Source of the DNA: Pseudomonadota bacterium
GTDB taxonomy: Bacteria; Pseudomonadota; Alphaproteobacteria; Sphingomonadales; Sphingomonadaceae
Length of the DNA: 5,937 nt
Reading direction: 5' to 3'
NCBI GenBank assembly: GCA_023422695.1
Contig: JAFAGN010000214.1
Span: forward strand, 1 to 5,937
Part shown: piece after piece, positions 1 to 5,900 of the stretch
How the letters are laid out: every line of letters starts with the position of its first letter
Position numbering within the stretch: position 1 is the first letter of the stretch
Notes under the pieces: model-generated
What the model was told of the DNA's origin: nothing
What the model saw: the letters and a program-made list of their open reading frames with translations, nothing else
Database searches by the model: none
Position numbers and translations under genes: made by a program

Positions 1-65
1 CGTAGCCCTGAGCCTGTCGAAGGGCGCTTATCCGTGAAGCGCCCTTCGACAGGCTCAGGGCTACG
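1..65. repeat. REP-like long perfect inverted repeat
   Basis: Positions 1-29 are the exact reverse complement of 37-65, leaving a 7-base loop at 30-36. Each arm contains the core CCCTTCGACAGGCTCAGGG in one orientation or the other, and each arm can also form its own small hairpin (GCCCT at 5-9 with AGGGC at 21-25). This is the two-headed arrangement of a paired REP element. It lies 18 bases beyond the stop codon of the minus-strand SDR gene, a typical place for REP elements, where it could protect or end that transcript. There is no T-run, so it is not a textbook intrinsic terminator. Cores of this kind are known to be dispersed through sphingomonad genomes; copy number here cannot be seen. 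The left edge coincides with the window edge, so the element may extend further. Confidence 0.9.
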
Positions 66-83
66 GTGCTGGCCCACCTAGTC

Positions 84-875
84 TTACGCCATCCCCTTGG
101 CCAAATCGCCGCGCGACGCGTCGCCGACCTGGCTGCCGCCGTCGCAGTCGAGGATCGTGCCGGTGATATAACCCGCCGCAGGCGAGCAGAGGAACACCGC
201 CGATTCGGCGACCTCCTCGATCTCGCCCCAGCGCTTCATCGCGATCCGATCAAAATGCGACTGCCGGGTCGCGGCATCGGGCGCCAGCCGCGCCATACCC
301 TCGGTCCCCGCAATCGGTCCGGGCGAGATGCCGTTGACCCGCACCTCCGGCCCCCATTCGAGCGCGAGCACGCGAATCAACTGGTTGATCCCCGCCTTTG
401 CGGCGCAGGCATGCGCCTGAAGCGCCGAAGCATTGATCGCCTGCCCCGCAGTAATGGCGATCAGCGAAGCACCGGGGCGGTTGAGCAGGTCATGGCAGCC
501 GCGGAACACGTTGAAAGTGCCGTTGAGGTCGATGTCGACCACGGTGCGGAAGGCGTTCGCCGACATGCCAAGCACGGGGGCAAGGAAATTGCCTGCCGCG
601 CCCGAAATGACGATGTCCATCGGGCCGAATCGGTCGACCACCGTCTCCATCACGCCGCGGATCGCGGCGTAATCGCGCACATCGCCCGACAGCCCGATGG
701 CATCATGACCGATCTCGGCGGCAGCGCGCTGCGCTTTATCGGGGTCGCGGCCCGCCACCGCAACCTTCGCGCCCAACTGCGCGAAGCGTTTGGCGATCCC
801 CAGGTTGATCCCGCTGGTTCCCCCGGCGACGAACGCGGTTTTGCCTGACAATAAATTATCGCGGAATGTCGTCAT
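84..875 (-). CDS. SDR-family oxidoreductase, 2,4-dienoyl-CoA reductase (DECR2) type
   Basis: This 263-residue short-chain dehydrogenase probably reduces 2,4-dienoyl-CoA esters with NADPH, an auxiliary step in beta-oxidation of unsaturated fatty acids in the cytoplasm. The dinucleotide-binding turn is GGTSGINLG (18-26), with Asn24 where most SDRs have the third glycine. AAGNF (93-97) and DIDLNGTFNV (114-123) follow. The usual YxxxK site reads HACAAK (155-160), so Lys160 is kept and the Tyr position is Ala156. NGISPGPIAGTEG (181-193) follows. As I recall them, the same blocks, including the missing Tyr, occur in human peroxisomal DECR2 and yeast Sps19, so the change is a family trait and not damage. 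The start at 875 is chosen because AAGGGAGA (881-888) lies five bases upstream and the fold begins at once; an in-frame extension to 977 has no recognisable domain. The gene is divergent from the hydrolase. Substrate is inferred; another enoyl-type SDR role is possible. Confidence 0.9.
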   Translation of the reverse strand: MTTFRDNLLSGKTAFVAGGTSGINLGIAKRFAQLGAKVAVAGRDPDKAQRAAAEIGHDAIGLSGDVRDYAAIRGVMETVVDRFGPMDIVISGAAGNFLAPVLGMSANAFRTVVDIDLNGTFNVFRGCHDLLNRPGASLIAITAGQAINASALQAHACAAKAGINQLIRVLALEWGPEVRVNGISPGPIAGTEGMARLAPDAATRQSHFDRIAMKRWGEIEEVAESAVFLCSPAAGYITGTILDCDGGSQVGDASRGDLAKGMA

Positions 876-903
876 GCTGCTCTCCCTTGATGCCTCGCCG
901 GAA

Positions 904-924
904 CGATCCGGGGTTGACGGATCG
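904..924. promoter_or_regulatory. Operator-like 7-7-7 dyad in the divergent promoter region
   Basis: CGATCCG (904-910) and CGGATCG (918-924) form a perfect inverted repeat with a 7-base spacer. It sits between the SDR start (875) and the hydrolase start (971). The spacer and right arm contain TTGACG (914-919), a good -35 match for rightward transcription, although the -10 candidate 17 bases on (TTTTGA, 937-942) is weak. A further CGATCCG occurs at 964-970, directly before the hydrolase ATG and beside its ribosome-binding site. A dimeric repressor bound to the dyad would cover the -35 and could control both genes. No regulator gene is present in the window. The heptamer also turns up in coding DNA here (for example 242-248), so chance is a real alternative. 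Confidence 0.4.
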
Positions 925-970
925 AAACCAGTCGCCTTTTGAAACTGGAACAGACAGCAAGGACGATCCG

Positions 971-1840
971 ATGGCAAGTGCCGGCCCCACCTCGAACAGC
1001 TTCATTTCGCAGCGATTGAAGCTTCACTATGTCGATTGGGGCAATCGCGGCGCACCGCCGCTGCTGCTGGTGCATGGCGGGCGCGACCATTGCCGCAACT
1101 GGGATTGGGTCGCCGACAAGCTGCGCGACCGCTATCACATCATCGCCCCCGACCTGCGCGGGCATGGCGACAGCGCGTGGTCACCCGATGGCAATTATGC
1201 GATGGACGGCTTTGTCTATGATCTGGCCCAGCTGATCCATCAGCTCGACTTGGGGCCGATCAGCATCGTCGCCCATTCGATGGGCGGCAATATCGCGCTG
1301 CGCTATACCGGCCTTTATCCGGAAAATGTCCGCAAACTGGTGGCGATCGAGGGGCTTGGCCCCTCACCCAAGATCATCGCCGAACGCGCCGCCAAGCCCT
1401 ATGCTGAGCGCTTCCGCAAATGGATCGATGACAAGCGCCAGGCAGCGGGGCGCACGCCGCGCCGCTATGCGACGCTCGACGACGCGCTGGCCCGGATGAT
1501 GAGCGAGAACAGCTATCTGACCGAGGCGCAGGCGCGTCACCTGACCATCCATGGCATCAGCCGCAACGAGGACGGCAGCTGGAGCTGGAAATTCGACAAT
1601 TACCTCAACGTCTGGCCCGCGTTCGACATGCCGCAGGACGACATCGCGGCGCTTTGGGGCGCGATCACCTGCCCCACCCTGTTGCTGTACGGCGCCAACA
1701 GCTGGGCATCGAACCCCGAGCGCGACGGCCGCCTCGCAGCGTTCAACACCGCAAAGGTCATCGAGTTCGAGAACGCCGGACACTGGCTGCACCACGACCA
1801 GTTTGACCGGTTCATGTCCACGCTAGACGATTTCCTGTAA
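971..1840 (+). CDS. Alpha/beta-fold hydrolase
   Basis: This is a 289-residue cytoplasmic alpha/beta hydrolase with no signal peptide. LLLVHGG (31-37) carries the HG oxyanion motif, PDLRGHGDS (60-68) is the usual loop after the next strand, and the nucleophile elbow is AHSMGG (101-106) with Ser103, so the first Gly of GxSxG is Ala. His271 in NAGHWLHH is the catalytic histidine. The loop after YG (240-241), where the acid usually sits, has no Asp or Glu until Glu250, whereas Glu127 in AIEGLGP after strand 6 is well placed to be the acid. A helical cap of about residues 133-215 divides the fold. The start at 971 is preceded by AAGGA (959-963); a longer in-frame reading from 866 overlaps the divergent gene and has no fold. 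It diverges from the SDR gene and stops 44 bases before tonB. Esterase, C-C hydrolase and epoxide hydrolase are all possible; the substrate is unknown. Confidence 0.88.
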   Translation: MASAGPTSNSFISQRLKLHYVDWGNRGAPPLLLVHGGRDHCRNWDWVADKLRDRYHIIAPDLRGHGDSAWSPDGNYAMDGFVYDLAQLIHQLDLGPISIVAHSMGGNIALRYTGLYPENVRKLVAIEGLGPSPKIIAERAAKPYAERFRKWIDDKRQAAGRTPRRYATLDDALARMMSENSYLTEAQARHLTIHGISRNEDGSWSWKFDNYLNVWPAFDMPQDDIAALWGAITCPTLLLYGANSWASNPERDGRLAAFNTAKVIEFENAGHWLHHDQFDRFMSTLDDFL

Positions 1841-1884
1841 ACCCGGCCCCTTGGCGCGCGATGGCGTGCATGTTGGGGCAGATG

Positions 1885-2595
1885 ATGGCCTATAACGGGC
1901 AGGTTTCGAGACGGCAGCGGATCGTCGCGGGCGGCGGCGCCTTGCTGGCGGCAATTGCGGTCGGCTTCGGCCTCGCCAGCGGGCTCGACCTCGACGTCGT
2001 TCGCAAGGCCAGCCAGGCGATTGCAGCGCTCGCCATCCCGGCGCCGCCGCCGACCGAGCCGGTCGTTCCGCAAAATTCGCCCAGCGATATCGCCAGCGGC
2101 AAGGCGTCAGCAGCCAATCAACACGCCAAAGCGGCCCCAATTGTCGCGTCCAAACCCAAACTGCCGCCGATCACGCCTACGGTCGCCGCCGCGCCGCACC
2201 CCGGCACGGGAAGCGATGCATCCGCGGGCGCGACACCGAATCCCGGCACGGGATCGGGCGCGGGTGGGCGCGGTGATGGAACGGGCGCGGGCGGGTCGGG
2301 CAGCGGCACCAAGGCGGTATGGCAGAGCGGCACGATCCGCGACCGCGACTATCCACGTAGCGCGAGCCGCGCTCGGGTCGGCGGAGAAGTCGACGTTCGC
2401 TTCACGATCCAACCGTCGGGCCGCGTCACCGGCTGCCGTGTGAGCCGATCGAGCGGCGATGCGGCGCTGGACACCACGACGTGCCGCCTGATCGAGGAGC
2501 GTTTTCGCTTCAAGCCGGCGACCAACGCCGCGGGGGAAGCCGTCGCGAGCGCATATGGTTGGCGCCAAAGCTGGTGGCTGGAACCAAGGCGCTGA
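1885..2595 (+). CDS. TonB-family energy transducer
   Basis: TonB transmits proton-motive force from the ExbB/ExbD complex to outer-membrane receptors. This 236-residue protein has a short basic N-terminus (RRQR, 9-12), one membrane segment (about 13-34), a short Pro-rich stretch (PAPPPTEP, 52-59), a Gly/Thr/Ser-rich linker (106-143) and a TonB C-terminal domain (about 145-231). That domain shows YP (156-157), GGEVDVRFTI (166-175), SGRVTGCRV (178-186) and LDTTTCRLI (195-203), with Cys184 and Cys200. The membrane segment contains no histidine. Start choice is uncertain: in-frame ATGs lie at 1861, 1870, 1882 and 1885. I prefer 1885 because GGGG (1875-1878) is suitably spaced and the product begins MAY, as related proteins do from memory; 1861 has no visible ribosome-binding site. 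It lies 44 bases after the hydrolase, possibly on the same transcript, and just before a receptor it may serve. ExbB and ExbD are not encoded here. Confidence 0.88.
   Translation: MAYNGQVSRRQRIVAGGGALLAAIAVGFGLASGLDLDVVRKASQAIAALAIPAPPPTEPVVPQNSPSDIASGKASAANQHAKAAPIVASKPKLPPITPTVAAAPHPGTGSDASAGATPNPGTGSGAGGRGDGTGAGGSGSGTKAVWQSGTIRDRDYPRSASRARVGGEVDVRFTIQPSGRVTGCRVSRSSGDAALDTTTCRLIEERFRFKPATNAAGEAVASAYGWRQSWWLEPRR
2200..2253 (+). repeat. In-frame 12-bp direct repeat in the TonB linker
   Basis: CCCGGCACGGGA occurs at 2200-2211 and again at 2242-2253, exactly 42 bases (14 codons) apart and in frame, encoding the repeated peptide PGTGS. It lies in the Gly/Thr/Ser-rich part of the TonB periplasmic linker and probably marks past duplication or slippage that changed linker length. 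Confidence 0.6.
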
Positions 2596-2648
2596 TGGTC
2601 ATCTGCCCCGGCGCAGAATAGCCGTTGCGCGACAAACTAACACATAGA

Positions 2649-2663
2649 TGCGAATAATTCGCA
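2649..2663. promoter_or_regulatory. Probable Fur box upstream of the receptor
   Basis: TGCGAATAATTCGCA is a perfect palindrome of two 7-base arms around one central A, the 7-1-7 geometry of proteobacterial Fur boxes (TGATAAT-N-ATTATCA). It stands in an unusually AT-rich island 69 bases before the receptor start and 8 bases upstream of a TTGACT -35-like element (2671-2676). Fur-iron binding here would repress receptor transcription when iron is plentiful, fitting the gene's role. An Irr- or Mur-type regulator of the same superfamily would also fit the motif. Confidence 0.65.
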
Positions 2664-2670
2664 ATATACG

Positions 2671-2692
2671 TTGACTCTGCGATCAATTCTCA
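2671..2692 (+). promoter_or_regulatory. Putative receptor promoter -35 and second, degenerate Fur-like box
   Basis: TTGACT (2671-2676) matches a sigma-70 -35 element in five of six bases. TGCGATCAATTCTCA (2678-2692) matches the upstream palindrome in 12 of 15 positions and begins 29 bases after it, but its own two arms are poorly symmetrical. No good -10 is visible at 16-18 bases' spacing; the nearest AT-rich sequence is CAATAG (2691-2696), which is too close. A promoter in this region would give a leader of very roughly 35-60 bases. The elements are consistent with an iron-repressed promoter but the exact start is not determined by the sequence. Confidence 0.35.
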
Positions 2693-2732
2693 ATAGCGGG
2701 CGCCCCGAGCCAATCAAAACAGGGGTTAAACC

Positions 2733-5135
2733 GTGAAGCCATCGACATCCGCCTCCTTCCTTGCTCTCTCCTGCGTCGGCAGCCTGATCAGTGCGCCCGC
2801 CTTCGCCAACGAGACGGGGGCAGACGCGCAGGATGCCCCCGGCAGCCGCAGCGACATCGTCGTTTCGGGAACGCTGGCAACCGAAGTGGAGTCGCCCAAG
2901 TCGACTGCGCCACTCGTGGATACGCCGCAGACGGTCACCGTCGTGTCGCAGGAGCAGCTCCGCCAACAGAATTTGCTGACCCTTCGCGATGCGCTGTCGA
3001 CGATTCCCGGCATCACCTTTGGCGCGGGCGAAGGCGGCGGCGGTTATGGCGACGCGATCAACCTGCGCGGCTATTCGGCGAACAACGACCTTACCGTTGA
3101 TGGCGTCCGCGACGCCGCACAGTACAGCCGCACCGACCCGTTCAACCTGCAACAGATCGAGGTCTATAACGGCGCCAACTCGGTGTTCAACGGGTCGGGC
3201 AGCGTCGGCGGCACGATCAACCTGGTCAGCAAAATCCCCTTCGCGCGTAACGCCACAACGGTGCAGGCCGCGATCGGCACCGACAATTATTACCGCGCCT
3301 CGGTCGACAGCAATTGGCGCGTCAGCGACCTGATCGCGGTGCGCCTCAACGGCATGTATCACGAAAACGACGTCCCGGGGCGCGACGTCGAAAGCTTCAA
3401 GCGCTGGGGCGTTGCGCCGTCGATCACGATCGGCGTCGATAGCGATACCAGCCTGACATTGGCCTATATCCACCAGGATGATGACAACACCCCGATCTTT
3501 GGCGTTCCCTTTTATCTAAGCACCGTCAACGACGGCCCGCTCGCCGGGGTCGACGACAGCGACTATTTCGGCATCGTCAACCTCGACGAACAAAAGACCA
3601 AGGTCGACCGTCTGACTGCGACGTTCCGTCACGCGTTCAGCGACAATGTGTCGATCCGCAACCTCACCCGCTGGCAGCGCGTCGGCGCCTATACCCGGAC
3701 CAGCGCCCCCCAAGGCGTGTTCTGTCTCGCCAGCGGGCTTCAGCCGATCGGCTCCGGCCCCAATTCGACCGTCGGTATCGCCTGCCCCGCGGGTCAGAAT
3801 GTTCCCGGCACCTATTATCAGAGCGGCCCGCGCGGTTTCGTCCGCGACCAGGTCAACGACATGCTGCACAACCAGACCGACCTGACGATCATCAGCGGCG
3901 ACGTCGGCGCCACGCGCAACACGCTGGTCATCGGCGCGTCCTTCTCGCGCGAGGATTATGAAATCACCACCGGATCGCTGCTCCGCAATCCCAATGGTTC
4001 GGCCGTGACGCCGCTGGCACCGATCAGCCTGTCGAACCCGAACACCGTCTATACCGGTCCCATCAACTTCACCGTGACCGCGCGGTCAAAGGGCTACAGC
4101 CGCAACGCTGCGGTCTATGCGTTCGATACGCTCGAGCTCGGCACCATGTTCGAACTCAACGCGGGCATCCGGTACGAGAGCAATCGCGCCGAATTCCGCA
4201 ACATCCCGCTGACCTTCGTCCCGCCGGGGACGACCGACCTGACCGCGGCGCAGCGCGCGCCGCAGATCAGCGACGAAAATCTGTTCTCGTACCGCGTCGG
4301 CGCGGTGTTCCACCCGGTCGAAAATGTCAGCCTCTATGCCGCTTATGGCAACGCCAAGACGCCCTCGTCGGCCACCGTTCGCCTCGGCTGCGGCGTGATC
4401 CCCGCGACGCCGGGTGCCGCCGATCCCTGCGCGGTCGCCCCCGAAAAGGCGCGGACCTACGAAATCGGCGCCAAGGCCGAACTGATGGACAAGAAGCTGC
4501 TGCTCACCGCCGCGCTGTTCCGCAACGAGCGCAGCAATTTCCGCACCCCGTCGAACGACCCCTCGCTGCCCAACTCGTTGCAGGTGCTCGACGGCGAATC
4601 GCGCGTCGATGGTGTCGCGCTGGGCGTGACGGGCAATGTGACCCCCGAATGGGCGATCTTTGCCAATTACACCTATCTCGACAGCGAAGTGCGCCAGAGC
4701 GTTTCGGACTTCTGCCTGCGGTCGCCCGCATCCACGGGTTGCAACAATAGCGCCGCGATCGTCGATCCGCAGGCGGGCGACCGGTTGATCCAGACCCCGA
4801 AGCATTCGGGCAGCCTGTTCACCACCTATGCCTTCCCGTTCGGGCTGCAGGTCGGTTACGGCCTGACCTATCAGGGCAAATTTGCGACCAACCAGCGCAA
4901 CCTGCTCCAGCGGACGCAGTTCATGGTCGACGATTATCTAATCCACCGCGCCTTTGTGTCCTATGACTTCAAGAACGGCTTGGTCGCACAGCTCAACGTC
5001 ACCAACCTGACGGGCGAGGATTATTACACCGGCGTGCGCAACAATGTGAACGCGACGACCGGCGCCGTTTCGGGCGGCTGGGCAACCCCCGGCGATGCCC
5101 GCTCGGCGGTGTTCAGCCTCTTCTACAACTTCTGA
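2733..5135 (+). CDS. TonB-dependent siderophore receptor, Fiu/PiuA-like
   Basis: This 800-residue outer-membrane receptor imports a ferric siderophore, most likely catecholate. Residues 1-25 form a signal peptide ending APAFA, followed by the TonB box DIVVSG (41-46). The plug domain (about 62-168) includes TPQTVTVVSQEQL, LRGY (111-114), the DG of TVDGVRD (121-127) and GSVGGTINLVSK (156-167). A 22-strand-type barrel follows and ends in the terminal Phe of LFYNF. There is no N-terminal signalling domain, so control through a FecI/FecR pair is not expected. Translation starts at GTG 2733, with AGGGG (2721-2725) seven bases upstream and a signal peptide directly after; no ATG competes. Outside the signal peptide the six cysteines fall in three close pairs (331/351, 553/566, 661/670), probably loop disulfides. 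The ligand assignment depends mainly on the neighbouring piuC-type gene. A probable Fur box precedes the gene and an intrinsic terminator follows it. Confidence 0.93.
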   Translation: MKPSTSASFLALSCVGSLISAPAFANETGADAQDAPGSRSDIVVSGTLATEVESPKSTAPLVDTPQTVTVVSQEQLRQQNLLTLRDALSTIPGITFGAGEGGGGYGDAINLRGYSANNDLTVDGVRDAAQYSRTDPFNLQQIEVYNGANSVFNGSGSVGGTINLVSKIPFARNATTVQAAIGTDNYYRASVDSNWRVSDLIAVRLNGMYHENDVPGRDVESFKRWGVAPSITIGVDSDTSLTLAYIHQDDDNTPIFGVPFYLSTVNDGPLAGVDDSDYFGIVNLDEQKTKVDRLTATFRHAFSDNVSIRNLTRWQRVGAYTRTSAPQGVFCLASGLQPIGSGPNSTVGIACPAGQNVPGTYYQSGPRGFVRDQVNDMLHNQTDLTIISGDVGATRNTLVIGASFSREDYEITTGSLLRNPNGSAVTPLAPISLSNPNTVYTGPINFTVTARSKGYSRNAAVYAFDTLELGTMFELNAGIRYESNRAEFRNIPLTFVPPGTTDLTAAQRAPQISDENLFSYRVGAVFHPVENVSLYAAYGNAKTPSSATVRLGCGVIPATPGAADPCAVAPEKARTYEIGAKAELMDKKLLLTAALFRNERSNFRTPSNDPSLPNSLQVLDGESRVDGVALGVTGNVTPEWAIFANYTYLDSEVRQSVSDFCLRSPASTGCNNSAAIVDPQAGDRLIQTPKHSGSLFTTYAFPFGLQVGYGLTYQGKFATNQRNLLQRTQFMVDDYLIHRAFVSYDFKNGLVAQLNVTNLTGEDYYTGVRNNVNATTGAVSGGWATPGDARSAVFSLFYNF

Positions 5136-5141
5136 TCGAAT

Positions 5142-5175
5142 GGGCGGGCGCGGCGATTGCCGTTCCCGCCCTTTT
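5142..5175 (+). terminator. Intrinsic terminator after the receptor gene
   Basis: GGGCGGG (5142-5148) pairs with CCCGCCC (5165-5171). Inside it, after one mismatch and a G-U pair, CGGC (5151-5154) pairs with GCCG (5159-5162) around a GATT loop. Four T residues (5172-5175) follow at once. It begins six bases after the receptor stop codon and lies before the hydroxylase gene, so receptor transcripts should mostly end here. The hydroxylase would then depend on read-through or on a promoter of its own, which I cannot see in the remaining 17 bases. Confidence 0.75.
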
Positions 5176-5192
5176 CGGACTAGAACGCCCAC

Positions 5193-5876
5193 ATGATCCG
5201 GATCATTCCCGATGTGCTCGACGCCGATGGCATTGCCCATTTGCGCGCCATCCTCGACGACGCCGAATGGATTGACGGCAACGAGACATCGGGGCCGCAA
5301 GCGGCGCTGGCGAAACGCAATCAGCAACTGCCCGAATTCGGCGATGCGGCGGCCGAGGCGGGGCGCCTGGTCCTCGACGCATTGGGCCGCAGCCCGCTGT
5401 TCATCGCCGCCGCGCTGCCGCTCAAAATCTACCCGCCCTATTTCAACCGCTACAGCGGCGGCGAGAATTTCGGCGATCATATCGACAACGCGATCCGCCT
5501 GCGCCGCGGCACCGATTTTCGGATGCGCAGCGATCTGTCGGCAACCTTGTTCCTCGCGGATCCCGATAGCTACGAAGGCGGCGGGCTGGTCGTGGAAGGG
5601 TTTTCCGAAACGCCGGGCATCAAACTGCCCGCGGGCCATATGGTCCTCTATCCATCGACCACGGTCCACCGCGTCGAGCCGGTGACCGCTGGCACCCGCG
5701 TCGCGAGCTTCATGTGGATCCAATCGATGATCCGCGATCAGGGCCAGCGCAACCTGCTCTTCGACCTCGACATGGGGGTGCAGGGTGCCGCGATGGCGCT
5801 GGGTCAGGGGGATGCGACGGTGGTGCGCCTGACCGGCGTCTATCACAATCTGCTGCGCCGCTGGGCCGATAGCTAG
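5193..5876 (+). CDS. piuC: PKHD-type Fe(II)/2-oxoglutarate hydroxylase, PiuC/YbiX family
   Basis: This 227-residue cytoplasmic protein belongs to the Fe(II)- and 2-oxoglutarate-dependent PKHD-type hydroxylases; E. coli YbiX has about the same length. Blocks shared with YbiX from memory include KRNQQL (41-46), SDLSATLFL (113-121), KLPAGHMVLYPS (144-155), RVASFMWIQSMIRD (169-182) and the C-terminal YHNLLRRW. Iron ligands are His96 and Asp98 (HxD) and His159, with Arg169 as the likely 2-oxoglutarate-binding arginine, so the active site is complete. The physiological substrate is unknown. The family is habitually encoded beside a Fiu/PiuA siderophore receptor, as here, 57 bases downstream, suggesting a part in handling the imported ligand or adapting to low iron. 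The ATG at 5193 matches the family N-terminus (MIRIIPDVL), but the ribosome-binding site is poor: GGA (5177-5179) is 13 bases away. With the terminator upstream, expression may be low or linked to the receptor by read-through. Confidence 0.93.
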   Translation: MIRIIPDVLDADGIAHLRAILDDAEWIDGNETSGPQAALAKRNQQLPEFGDAAAEAGRLVLDALGRSPLFIAAALPLKIYPPYFNRYSGGENFGDHIDNAIRLRRGTDFRMRSDLSATLFLADPDSYEGGGLVVEGFSETPGIKLPAGHMVLYPSTTVHRVEPVTAGTRVASFMWIQSMIRDQGQRNLLFDLDMGVQGAAMALGQGDATVVRLTGVYHNLLRRWADS

Positions 5877-5900
5877 GGTCTTGTCCTGTTCAAACCGAAC

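Noticed and set aside
66..848. Long plus-strand open frame opposite the SDR gene
   Set aside because: Its product is Arg/Asp/His-rich with no recognisable fold and no ribosome-binding site, and the opposite strand encodes an unmistakable SDR. It is a GC-rich antisense shadow.
866..970. N-terminal extension of the hydrolase to 866 (and of the SDR to 977)
   Set aside because: The two extensions would overlap each other, have no homologous fold, and better starts with ribosome-binding sites exist at 971 and 875.
2611..2630. GCGCA/TGCGC hairpin after tonB as a terminator
   Set aside because: A five-base stem with a ten-base loop and no T-run is too weak.
2698..2705. GGGCGCCC palindrome upstream of the receptor
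   Set aside because: Eight-base GC palindromes are expected by chance at this base composition, and nothing else supports a binding site.
2637..3473. Long minus-strand open frame over the receptor start and Fur-box region
   Set aside because: The product has shadow composition (Arg, Asp, Ala, Val), lies opposite the signal peptide and plug domain, and shows no motif.
4086..4805. Minus-strand open frame inside the receptor gene
   Set aside because: Antisense to conserved barrel sequence, with low-information Arg/Gly/Val-rich composition.
4938..5846. 302-residue minus-strand open frame across the receptor end and hydroxylase
   Set aside because: It runs opposite two firmly identified genes and through the terminator; the product has no recognisable domain.
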